From: Clostridium hydrogenum
GTDB lineage: Bacteria > Bacillota > Clostridia > Clostridiales > Clostridiaceae
Assembly (NCBI RefSeq): GCF_021432385.1
Contig: NZ_JAEACT010000003.1
Span: 248,001 to 312,000 of the forward strand
Length of the DNA stretch: 64,000 bases
Direction of reading: 5' to 3'
Positions within the stretch are counted from its first letter, which is position 1, and each line of letters opens with the position of its first letter. The notes under the pieces were generated by a model, which was not told the origin of the DNA, ran no database searches, and saw only the letters and a program-made list of their open reading frames with translations. This document shows, piece by piece, positions 42,521-50,667 of this stretch. Made by a program: the position numbers and the translations under genes.

Positions 42521-43399
42521 ATGTATTATAGAGAAAATATAAATAATGCGCTTGAATATATAAATGATAACTTAGCAAATGATATATCTATTGCTGACAT
42601 TTCAAACGCGGCTGGCTTTTCAACTTCGCATTTTTATAAATTGTTTGCTTCTTCAACAGGCTTTACAATCAAAGAATATTTACGAAATAAACGTCTTAGT
42701 AAAGCTGCAAAAAAGCTTGTAAAATCTGATAATCGAATTATTGATATAGCTATGGATACTGGATTTAACTCCCATGAAGTATTTACAAGAGCTTTTACTT
42801 CATTATATGGAATATCGCCTATAAAATATCGAAAAAGCAGAAAGGAAATTTTACTTTACGAGAATTTTAATAATTTCGGTAAATCCATAAAAAATAGCTT
42901 TAGATATAAGGATGACATAAATATAAATGTTGAGGTAATTAAAAAAAAGGAAATTTACCTTGCCGGAATGGACTTAAAAACTAATGTTATTGAAAATATA
43001 AAGAAAAAAACTCTTCGTAATTTTTGGCAAAGTGCATTCTTACCAAATACATATAAAATAAAAAATATAATTGATCCAAATAACAAAATATATTTTGAAA
43101 TTACAAATCCAAAAACAAATGAATTATATCATCTAGCATGTTTTGAAGTATACTCTTCATTTGTTCCTAGTGGAATGATACTTAAGGTTATTCCACCACA
43201 AAAATATGCGGTTTTCACACCTGAGAAGCCACTTTCAGCTTTGGAATATAGTTCACTTATCACCTATGCCTACGGTGAATGGCTGCCAATTTCAGGATAT
43301 CAATTAGCCGATAAATTTACTTTTGATGTAACACATAGCGAAAAAAATTCAAGTGGCTATATTAACAAAAATATGAAGGTATACATTCCTATAAAATAA
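42521..43399 (+). CDS. AraC-family regulator with GyrI-like effector domain
   Basis: A 292-residue regulator. Residues 1-105 are an AraC double HTH: ISIADISNAAGFSTSHFYKL near 21 and RIIDIAMDTGFNSHEVFTRA near 71, with SPIKYRK at the end. Residues 130-290 form a GyrI-like/effector-binding domain (EVIKKKEIYLAGMDLKTN near 138; PPQKYAVFTPEKPLSALEY near 225) as in Rob/SoxS relatives and multidrug sensors. AGGAG precedes the ATG. It may control the divergent acetyltransferase gene. Confidence 0.92.
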   Translation: MYYRENINNALEYINDNLANDISIADISNAAGFSTSHFYKLFASSTGFTIKEYLRNKRLSKAAKKLVKSDNRIIDIAMDTGFNSHEVFTRAFTSLYGISPIKYRKSRKEILLYENFNNFGKSIKNSFRYKDDININVEVIKKKEIYLAGMDLKTNVIENIKKKTLRNFWQSAFLPNTYKIKNIIDPNNKIYFEITNPKTNELYHLACFEVYSSFVPSGMILKVIPPQKYAVFTPEKPLSALEYSSLITYAYGEWLPISGYQLADKFTFDVTHSEKNSSGYINKNMKVYIPIK

Positions 43400-43537
43400 A
43401 GCCTCTGCTTTTTAGCAAATCCTGGCATTCCGCCATTGTATCCACCCCATTTTTCATACCCCTGAAAACCAAATTCAAATCAATAAACTTGTTTTGTAAT
43501 AAAACTATTTTACTTTTTGTGTTTACATAACCTCATT

Positions 43538-43571
43538 TGTAATATATAATATAAATATACATTATATTACA
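43538..43571 (+). promoter_or_regulatory. Inverted repeat upstream of the pectate lyase gene
   Basis: TGTAATATA and TATATTACA flank a 16-base AT-rich centre about 75 bases before the ATG. It could be an operator, but AT-richness makes chance palindromes common. In 43400-43537 a minus-strand open frame of about 45 codons without a start or ribosome site is visible and is not annotated. Confidence 0.35.
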
Positions 43572-43645
43572 TATAATAACAAAATATTTTGTTTTACATA
43601 ATATTAATTTAAAGTTATGTAATAAATAGGAGGAGGATATATTTA

Positions 43646-44884
43646 ATGAAACATTTTTCAAAAAAACTATTTTTATTTTTTATGCTTTTAGGGATAAGTT
43701 TAACTTCCATTTTAATTTCATCTAAAACAGTTCATGCTGCTAATTATTATATAGCTCCATACGGTAATGATGACAATTTAGGAACTTTTGCCTCTCCTTT
43801 TGAAAGCATTACACAAGCCCAAACAGTAGCTTCTTATGGTGACACAGTTTACATATTAGGTGGAAGCTACAATAATTTTAAAATTGCTGCTTCAGATTCC
43901 AATTATAATTACGTTAATAATATAACTAAAAGTGGAATTACTTATAGAGCATATTCTTCTACAAATGTACCAATTTTCGATTTTTCAAAAGTTCCTGCTA
44001 CTAAACGTGTTGCAGCTTTTCACATAGCTCCAGGAGTATCAAAAGTCACTTTTCTATCGATTCAAGTAACAGGTGTTCAAGTTGGTAATCAAAAACAATC
44101 CGAATGCTTTAGGGTAGAAGGTAATGCCACCTTTAACCAAGTAGCTTGCCATGACAATGCTGCTAATGGCTTTTATTTTGTAAATCATGGCACTGGAAGT
44201 TGCATTAAATGTGATTCTTACAACAACATAGGAACTACATCATATTCAATTGGAAATACAGATGGCTTTGGAGCACATGGTGATGGTGTTACCTTCCAGT
44301 ACTGTAGAGCTTGGAACGATAGTGATGATGGTTTTGATTGTTTAACTTCAAGAGGTTCTAATACTTTTGATCACTGTTGGGCCTTCAATATGAGAGCTGG
44401 TGGTGACTCCAATGGTTTTAAAATTGGTGGCTATGCAAGCGGTACTCCTTTTAACCCGGCTCCAGTTCATACTGTAAAGTACTGCATATCAGCAGATAAT
44501 AATGCTCATGGCTTTTATGCAAATCACCAGCCAGGACAAGCTGCAACTTGGACTTATAATACAGCCTACAATAATAGACTTGGAAATTTTGATATGCTTG
44601 AACGTGTAAGTCCAGATGATCCAACGGATATTCCAGGAACAAGAGAAATACTACACTATAATCTTGCATATAGCGGAATTTCACTAAAAGATTCCAATCT
44701 TCCTTACGCAAATGCAAATAATAATTCATGGAATACAGATGGTATAACTGTATCAGCTTCAGATTTTCAAAGCTTAGATGTAAATGAGTTATCTAAAAGT
44801 AGAACTGCAAATGGTAATTTACCTGATATTACATTTATGCGTCCTGTTAGTGGAAGTGATATTTCAGGATTGGGATGCTTTTAA
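43646..44884 (+). CDS. Secreted pectate lyase, PL9 type
   Basis: A 412-residue exported enzyme cleaving polygalacturonate by beta-elimination. A signal peptide (residues 1-31, ending HAA) precedes NYYIAPYGNDDNLGTFASPF and a right-handed beta-helix. PL9 hallmarks are visible: DGVTFQYCRAWNDSDDGFDC near 212 with calcium-binding aspartates, and SNGFKIGGYASG near 255 with the catalytic lysine. No dockerin or carbohydrate-binding module follows, so it acts as a free enzyme. AGGAGGAGG precedes the ATG. Monocistronic with its own terminator. Confidence 0.92.
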   Translation: MKHFSKKLFLFFMLLGISLTSILISSKTVHAANYYIAPYGNDDNLGTFASPFESITQAQTVASYGDTVYILGGSYNNFKIAASDSNYNYVNNITKSGITYRAYSSTNVPIFDFSKVPATKRVAAFHIAPGVSKVTFLSIQVTGVQVGNQKQSECFRVEGNATFNQVACHDNAANGFYFVNHGTGSCIKCDSYNNIGTTSYSIGNTDGFGAHGDGVTFQYCRAWNDSDDGFDCLTSRGSNTFDHCWAFNMRAGGDSNGFKIGGYASGTPFNPAPVHTVKYCISADNNAHGFYANHQPGQAATWTYNTAYNNRLGNFDMLERVSPDDPTDIPGTREILHYNLAYSGISLKDSNLPYANANNNSWNTDGITVSASDFQSLDVNELSKSRTANGNLPDITFMRPVSGSDISGLGCF

Positions 44885-44895
44885 ATATTTCCAAA

Positions 44896-44930
44896 TAAAA
44901 ACCCCTCTCTCTATAAAAATTGGGGGTTTT
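44896..44930 (+). terminator. Terminator of the pectate lyase gene
   Basis: AAAACCCC and GGGGGTTTT pair across a loop of about 18 bases, followed by TTTTATG, 12 bases after the stop codon. Confidence 0.75.
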
Positions 44931-44940
44931 ATGTTGAATT

Positions 44941-45045
44941 TCAACTAATGATACTCTTAAAAATATAGGCAAGTTCTCGCATCCAAAGGGAATTTGGGGT
45001 GGAATGAACACTTTGAACATCTCAAATATGTGGCTTAGTAAGTAA
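44941..45045 (+). pseudogene. Fragment of a SAM-methyltransferase N-terminus
   Basis: One frame, without a start codon, encodes NDTLKNIGKFSHPKGIWGG then MNTLNISNMWLSK before TAA. The GKFSHPKG-x-WGG-MN pattern is like the N-terminus of class I SAM-dependent methyltransferases. The rest of the gene is missing, so it appears to be a decayed remnant between two terminators. Confidence 0.4.
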
Positions 45046-45091
45046 TTTCATACGTTAACCTTAATAAAGAAGGGAATTAGTCCCCTCCTTT

Positions 45092-47491
45092 TTATATTAT
45101 TTCAATGTTGAATTTTTTACCAAATTGAATTTCTATATTTTCAGCAGCAGTACACGCCTTTATATCTTTTAAAGTCTTTTGTAAATATTCATTTTGATTT
45201 TCTGGAATACTGATTTTCAATTCATTTATCTTTTCCTTTAAGGAAATACTTTTTTCAGATTTATATTTTCTTACATCACCTATAATTCCTTTAACACTTT
45301 CTCCAAAATTCAATATATCTTTATTTACATCATCTCCCTTAATATCCCATTGCATTATATGAATTGAAGCCGCTTTTTCAAATTGCCTATAGAAGTCTTG
45401 GTATATTTCTTCAGTTATATAAGGTACATATATAGCATAAAGCTTTAATATTTCTAAAAGCGCTGTATGCAATGCATATTGACCTGATTTTCTTTCTTCT
45501 ATCCCATGAATTTCTGGTTTATACAGTCTATCTTTTACTATTTCAAGATAGTCATCACAAAAATCACTCCAAAAAAATTCATCTATCTCATGTTTTGCAA
45601 GGCCAATTTCATACTGATTTAAACACACTTTCATAGCGCTCTCTAAAATTTTAACTTTTTCAATTATCCACTCATCAATTGGAAGCAGCATATTAGGCTT
45701 CACCCCATCGAAATCCTCCATATGCATAATGCAAAATTTTGATGCATTCCAAAGTTTGTTTAAAAATTTCTTTGATATTTTGAGTTCATCTTCAGAGAAC
45801 ATAGTATCAGTTCCAAGCTTTGCATTAGCTGCCCAATACCTAAGTGCATCCGCTGAATGCCTCTCAATTAACTCCTTTGGCGATGCCCCTGAATTATTTT
45901 TAGATTTACTTATTTTCTCTCCTTTCTTAGCCAAAACAAAACCGCTTATCATAACATCCTTCCAAGGCAACTTTCCCATATGAAACAAGCTTCTAACTAT
46001 TGTGTAAAATGCCCAAGTTCTTATTATTTCGTGTGCTTGTGTTCTCATGCCCATTGGAATAAGTTTTTCAGTTAGGTCATTTTCTGTATTCCATTTTGCA
46101 TTTATAAATGGAGTTAATGAAGAAGTTGCCCAGGTATCAAATACTGCTGTTTCTGGAATAAACTCTGTGCTTCCACAGCTGCATTGCTCTTGCGGCATTG
46201 TTTCAAGTGGATTTATCGGAAGCTCATTTTCCTTTGCAAAAATAACCTTGCCGCACTTTTTGCAGTACCATATAGGAAATGGAACTCCAAAATATCTCTG
46301 CCTTGATATACACCAATCCCATTTTAAATTTTGAACCCAAGTTGTATATTTGTTTTTCATATAACTCGGATACCAATTTATTTCATCTGCTGCCTTTAAA
46401 TATCTTTCCTTCTCACTTAAAATATCTATATACCATTGCTTAGAATTTATTATTTCTATTGGCTTCCCGCATCTCTCATGAACTGAAACTGCGTGAGTTA
46501 TTGTTTCACTTTTTATTAAAAGGTTATTTTCTTTAAGAAGTTCTATTATGATTTCTCTTGCTTTTAAAACCTTATTTCCACCTATAAATGGAACATTATC
46601 AGCTATTTTGCCATTGCTTTCTATAACCCTTTTGTAAGGCAATTTGTACTTTTCATACCAGAAAGCATCTGTTGTATCGCCAAAGGTTGCGCACATTACT
46701 ATTCCTGTTCCCTTATCAATGCTTACCTTTTCGTCAGACAAAATTGGTATGTCAAAATTGTACAATGGAACTATCGCTTTTTTGCCTATATATTTACTGC
46801 GCTTTTCATCCTCTGGATTTATAAACAAACATACACAGCCATATAAAAGTTCTGGTCTCGTTGTTGCAACTAATAGCTCCTCTCCATCTACTATAAAGGG
46901 TATATAATTAAAAGTACTTTCTATATCCTTGCTTTCAAGTTCCGCCTGAGCAATTGAAGTTTGACAGTTTGTGCACCATAAAACAGGCGACTCCTTAATA
47001 TACGCCTTGCCTACCTTTGCCATATCCAAAAATGCTTTTTGAGATATCTTTTGCGTATTTTTACTTATAGTTTCATATTGAAGGTTCCAATCTACGCTAA
47101 AACCCATTGAAAGCCAAAGATTTTTAAATTCCTCAACATATTTTTCTGTGGTTAGTAAGCATTTTTCTATAAACTCACTCCTAGGCATAGTTCCTGCCCT
47201 CATACCTTCTTCCTTCTCAACAAGCCTTTCTGTTGGAAGACCATTGTCATCAAATCCAAAGGGATAAAATACATTTTTCCCCTGCATCCTTTTAAATCTT
47301 GCTATTATTTCAGCTTGAGTATATGAAAATATATGACCTATATGAAGTTTTCCACTTACCGTTGGCGGCGGAGTATCTATTGAAAAAGTCTCCTTTTCAC
47401 TTTCAAAATCATATTTATATATATTAGCTTCCTGCCAATAATCTCTCCATCTTTTTTCTGCTTCAGCTGCGTTATATTTTTTATCTAACAT
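45092..47491 (-). CDS. valS: Valyl-tRNA synthetase, short archaeal-type form
   Basis: Charges tRNA-Val. HIGH-type motif PPPTVSGKLHIGHIFSYTQ near residue 42; CP1 editing domain VATTRPELLYGC near 210 and TGIVMCATFGDTTDAFW near 262; KMSKS-type GEKISKSKNNSGASP near 525; anticodon-binding helices after 590. At 799 residues it lacks the C-terminal coiled-coil arm of the usual ~880-residue bacterial enzyme, and the CP1 signature is like archaeal ValRS. The start is ATG 47491 with GGAGG 8 bases upstream. Regulation is by a T-box leader; a repeat element separates the T-box from the gene. Confidence 0.93.
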   Translation of the reverse strand: MLDKKYNAAEAEKRWRDYWQEANIYKYDFESEKETFSIDTPPPTVSGKLHIGHIFSYTQAEIIARFKRMQGKNVFYPFGFDDNGLPTERLVEKEEGMRAGTMPRSEFIEKCLLTTEKYVEEFKNLWLSMGFSVDWNLQYETISKNTQKISQKAFLDMAKVGKAYIKESPVLWCTNCQTSIAQAELESKDIESTFNYIPFIVDGEELLVATTRPELLYGCVCLFINPEDEKRSKYIGKKAIVPLYNFDIPILSDEKVSIDKGTGIVMCATFGDTTDAFWYEKYKLPYKRVIESNGKIADNVPFIGGNKVLKAREIIIELLKENNLLIKSETITHAVSVHERCGKPIEIINSKQWYIDILSEKERYLKAADEINWYPSYMKNKYTTWVQNLKWDWCISRQRYFGVPFPIWYCKKCGKVIFAKENELPINPLETMPQEQCSCGSTEFIPETAVFDTWATSSLTPFINAKWNTENDLTEKLIPMGMRTQAHEIIRTWAFYTIVRSLFHMGKLPWKDVMISGFVLAKKGEKISKSKNNSGASPKELIERHSADALRYWAANAKLGTDTMFSEDELKISKKFLNKLWNASKFCIMHMEDFDGVKPNMLLPIDEWIIEKVKILESAMKVCLNQYEIGLAKHEIDEFFWSDFCDDYLEIVKDRLYKPEIHGIEERKSGQYALHTALLEILKLYAIYVPYITEEIYQDFYRQFEKAASIHIMQWDIKGDDVNKDILNFGESVKGIIGDVRKYKSEKSISLKEKINELKISIPENQNEYLQKTLKDIKACTAAENIEIQFGKKFNIEII

Positions 47492-47520
47492 TTTATTTAC
47501 CTCCATCACATATCAGATGA

Positions 47521-47756
47521 CAGAGTACAAAGTACAGAGTACAGTTAATGTTAACTTTCTGCTGTAGCAGAAAATTTTTTAAACTTAATGCTGACGCATA
47601 CTTATAAAGATAACTAAATAATTATCTTATCAATCAAACATAATAAACTTTTTGATTTTAACCTATTATTTTGTAAGATTCAATAAAGATTTTTCGTAGT
47701 GAGGCGGAGAAAAATCAACCTTCACTGTACTCTGTACTTTGTCCTTTGTACTCTGT
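47521..47756. repeat. Palindromic element with microsatellite-like ends, copy C
   Basis: CAGAGTACAAAGTACAGAGT at one end and ACTCTGTACTTTGTCCTTTG at the other. The interior differs from copies A, B and D apart from short stems (TTCTGCTGTAGCAGAAAA; TTTTTCGTAGTGAGGCGGAGA). It is inserted between the T-box terminator and the valS start, lengthening the leader by ~240 bases. Confidence 0.8.
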
Positions 47757-47796
47757 TTTAACGATTTATCTTCCTAACTGCGCATTTTAGAAAAAT

Positions 47797-48062
47797 AAAA
47801 AACCCTTCGCTCTATAAAATATATAGGGCGAAGGGTAAATCTCCGTGGTACCACCTAAGTTTGTACATACGTACACTCTCAATAATAATACGGGCATATA
47901 TTCTGCCGATACTACTTCCCTTTTAACAGTGGGAACTCCGTTAAAGCCTACTCACATAAAGTTTTCGGTTTAAAGCTCCGAGACTACCTTCATTAAGACC
48001 ATCCTGGGAAATTTCCACCAGCATTCCCTCTCTTTATTTAGGGTACATAACTACTCTTTCTC
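47797..48062 (-). promoter_or_regulatory. T-box riboswitch of valS
   Basis: Minus strand, in order: stem I region (GAGAGGGAATGCTGGTGG, TCCCAGGATGG), a candidate specifier AAGGTAGTC (GTA or GTC, both Val codons), the conserved AGGTGGTACCACGG T-box (47843-47856), and a terminator ACCCTTCGCCCTATA / TATAGAGCGAAGGGT followed by TTTTTT (47797-47836). Uncharged tRNA-Val should favour antitermination. Confidence 0.95.
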
Positions 48063-48099
48063 ATCAAAGCTTTTATTTGTAATATTAATATTGTGATAA

Positions 48100-48128
48100 A
48101 TATTATCACTATTAATATATGTTGTCAA
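48100..48128 (-). promoter_or_regulatory. Promoter of the valS T-box transcript
   Basis: TTGACA (48123-48128) and TAATAT (48100-48105) are exactly 17 bases apart on the minus strand, about 40 bases before T-box stem I. Confidence 0.75.
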
Positions 48129-48309
48129 TACCAATTTATACAAACAATTGGTATTTATTGAATAAACTCATTTGCTTCATTTAGTATTCTTTTTGAACTC
48201 TCAAATTGAAAAGCATTCATTGCTTCCTCTAATCTTAACTTCACTTAGTATCATGAAGAAAGAAAAAATTGAAACTATGGCTAATACGACAGTAATTAAT
48301 TTTTTTAAT

Positions 48310-48332
48310 GCGACGAAGCATTGTTACTTCGC
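48310..48332. repeat. ~22-bp hairpin repeat
   Basis: GCGACGAAGCATTGTTACTTCGC, the third copy of the hairpin found at 20128 and 24887, here intergenic. The region 48135-48305 upstream shows no gene. Confidence 0.65.
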
Positions 48333-48343
48333 TATTTTTATTT

Positions 48344-48397
48344 AAGCTATGTTTTAAATAAGTGTTGATTTTCACACTTATTTAAAACATAGCCTTT
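48344..48397. repeat. ~50-bp palindrome, copy 3
   Basis: AAGCTATGTTTTAAATAAGT and ACTTATTTAAAACATAGCCT pair around GTTGATTTTCAC. On the minus strand it begins TAAAGGCTATG, directly at the stop codon of the DUF4179 gene, and may end its transcript. Confidence 0.85.
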
Positions 48398-49700
48398 ATT
48401 TATTTACAACTGTAATTGCTTCGTCCTCATGTAATTCTTTAAGCATTGTATCATAGGCTTCTATTTCCACAGTTTTAGCACTGCCAATTTTATAAACCCT
48501 TATATTGGCATCTTCGCTTTTATACTTTTCAGTTAAAATAGATTCATTTTCTTCTTTTAAAAGTGTTCCATTGACTTTTACTCCTATGTCACCGCCATTT
48601 GGACTAACTATTGTTTTACCTTTATATTTATTATTGTATTTAACTATTAAGTATTCTCCATCAACTTTAAGATTTTCAATATCAATTGCTGCACTGTCAT
48701 TTAACCTTAATTCAAATTGTGAAAATTTATCTAAATTTACTTCCTTACTACCTACTTTTATTCCTTTAATCCCCTCAAAATATCTAGGAATCAATTTTAG
48801 CTTACTAATATTTTTATTATTAATAAAATTCATGCTAAACAAATTTTCATTATTTTTTCCCCCCTTACTAGTTCCACCTGTAAACTTAACCTCATTTCCA
48901 TCCTGATCGAGCACTAAAAAATCAACCATTTTATCATTATCACTCTCAGCATGATATTTTATATTAGTTGTCAATGGCGAAACAATTACTTCATCAAGCA
49001 TAAAATCTTCACCAGCAATATTAAATTTATCCTTCACCTTTTCCACATGGGTATCCCTTTTGATATCTTTTGTATCCATTGAAAATTTTGTTCCCCAATC
49101 ACCTTGTTTGTCGAAGATGTTTTTAATTCCTACATCCAAATTTAAATTTTCAGGTAGATTTTTATCGTCTAAGTCTATATCCATCAAATATTTCACTGTA
49201 TTTTGATTTATAACTTTTGTGTAAAACGATCCACCTGTCGATATATATTTTCCGTTAAGCTTTAAGGTTAATGGAATAAATAATGTTTCTGGATTCTTTA
49301 TTGCTGCATTGTTATTTTTTATCGTAAAACTTAAACTTAGCATATTACTATCTACAGCTGCATTTTCAAAAGTTACATCAATGCCTTTTTGTGATTTAGT
49401 TTTTCCGATTATTTTTGTATAATAAGCATACTTACTATTTGTACTTACAAGCTGCTGATTAAATAAATCGCCTAAAACTGGAATATCTTTAGCCCATACA
49501 GGATTTACAACTGTTACAGAGGTTACAACTATTAAAGCTGCAGCAGCAGCGCCAACTAATTTTTTATTTTTATTTTTCTTTCTTATAGTTTCCATAAGCT
49601 TTCTCTTTCCTCTTTTTCTTTCCACTTCACTCACTTCTAACTCAGTAACCCCACTAAAATCAATTTTAGTTTCATTTAATAACTCATATATATCCTTCAT
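48396..49700 (-). CDS. DUF4179 anti-sigma-factor-like membrane protein
   Basis: A 434-residue protein with a cytoplasmic N-terminus (1-47), one TM helix (about 48-67, LVGAAAAALIVVTSVTVV) and a large extracytoplasmic DUF4179 plus DUF5643-type domain (PVWAKDIPVLGDLFNQ near 67, VTFENAAVDSNMLSLSFTI near 108). Proteins of this family sit next to ECF sigma factors and are thought to hold them at the membrane until a signal arrives. It begins 2 bases after the sigma gene stop. The signal is unknown. GGAGG precedes the ATG. Confidence 0.9.
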   Translation of the reverse strand: MKDIYELLNETKIDFSGVTELEVSEVERKRGKRKLMETIRKKNKNKKLVGAAAAALIVVTSVTVVNPVWAKDIPVLGDLFNQQLVSTNSKYAYYTKIIGKTKSQKGIDVTFENAAVDSNMLSLSFTIKNNNAAIKNPETLFIPLTLKLNGKYISTGGSFYTKVINQNTVKYLMDIDLDDKNLPENLNLDVGIKNIFDKQGDWGTKFSMDTKDIKRDTHVEKVKDKFNIAGEDFMLDEVIVSPLTTNIKYHAESDNDKMVDFLVLDQDGNEVKFTGGTSKGGKNNENLFSMNFINNKNISKLKLIPRYFEGIKGIKVGSKEVNLDKFSQFELRLNDSAAIDIENLKVDGEYLIVKYNNKYKGKTIVSPNGGDIGVKVNGTLLKEENESILTEKYKSEDANIRVYKIGSAKTVEIEAYDTMLKELHEDEAITVVNK

Positions 49701-49702
49701 AC

Positions 49703-50263
49703 CTAAACAACCTCCAATTTAATATTATTGGCTTTTATTTTTAGCTTTTTTTTACTTCTAAACACCCTGCTATCAACAGCCGCTTTGCTTATACCAAGCT
49801 TTTCTCCAATTTCCTCAGCTTTTAATCCTAAAAAATACTTCATAATAAAAATTTGTTTATCTAATTCTTCAAGTTCACAAAGCAGTTTCATAACATCTTT
49901 TTTATTTTCATTTATCATAATTTCATCTTCTAAAGTATTTTTCTCTTCTATATCAATTGAATCCATAATATCTTCTGTTCTTTTCATTAATTTCCTATAG
50001 TAATCAATTGCTTTATATTTTGCTATAGCACCTATCCAACTTCTAAATATCTTTTCATCGCCTTCAAATTTATTAGAATTATTCCAAACCGCTAAAAACA
50101 CATCATTTATGCACTCTTCTACAACACCATTATCTTCAAATCTCAATAACACCTTACAAACAATTCCCTTTACTAGTGGAATATATTTATCATAGGTATA
50201 CTCTAGTGCATCTTCCTTTTTCCTCTTTAACCTTTTAATAAAATTTTCACTATTTGATCTCAT
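49703..50263 (-). CDS. ECF RNA polymerase sigma factor
   Basis: A 186-residue sigma-70 family factor. Region 2 spans about residues 15-85 (LEYTYDKYIPLVKGIVCKVL, NDVFLAVWNNSNKF, WIGAIAKYKAIDYYRKL) and region 4 about 125-180 (LDKQIFIMKYFLGLKAEEIG, KLGISKAAVDSRVFRSKKKL). It pairs with the anti-sigma gene directly downstream. The closest resemblance is to SigV/SigW-like envelope-stress sigmas, but the regulon is unknown. GAGG precedes the ATG. Confidence 0.92.
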   Translation of the reverse strand: MRSNSENFIKRLKRKKEDALEYTYDKYIPLVKGIVCKVLLRFEDNGVVEECINDVFLAVWNNSNKFEGDEKIFRSWIGAIAKYKAIDYYRKLMKRTEDIMDSIDIEEKNTLEDEIMINENKKDVMKLLCELEELDKQIFIMKYFLGLKAEEIGEKLGISKAAVDSRVFRSKKKLKIKANNIKLEVV

Positions 50264-50302
50264 CTTATTTCCTCACACTTCTAAAGATAAACAACTTAAT
50301 TC

Positions 50303-50564
50303 AGAGTACAAAGTACAGAGTACAGAGTACAACGAAGGATGACTTTTCTCCGCTATCGCTACGAAAAATCTAAAAACTTATTTTTTTATTGCCTACGCAA
50401 TCGCGCCATATATGGTGCGGAGAGAAGCTGACAACATTTGAATTTACCATATTGTTCATCTACATATTGTAAAAGCCTTTACACTATATATAACGATATA
50501 AAATAAAAAAGTTAGCATATTATTTTAAATTCTTTGGATATGTTTTAAATAAGTGTTGATTTTC
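50303..50564. repeat. Partial microsatellite-ended element (copy D) and half ~50-bp palindrome
   Basis: CAGAGTACAAAGTACAGAGT, then AACGAAGGATGACTTTTCTC and TTGCCTACGCAATCG as in copy B, but the right end is lost by about 50450. At 50538-50564 ATATGTTTTAAATAAGTGTT is half of the ~50-bp palindrome. This 404-base gap (50264-50667) holds nothing else recognised. Confidence 0.65.
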
Positions 50565-50667
50565 CTACGCTCATAAACATTACAGAAATATCTATAAACT
50601 TGAGTGTCATGTTATGCGATGGTAATATCGTATTGAACAAAATCATCAGCTTATAGGGGACGTTAAC

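Noticed and set aside
43398-43530. Minus-strand open frame behind the AraC/GyrI gene
   Set aside because: About 45 codons containing MKNGVDTMAECQDLLKS look faintly protein-like, but there is no supported start and it overlaps the end of the AraC-type gene.
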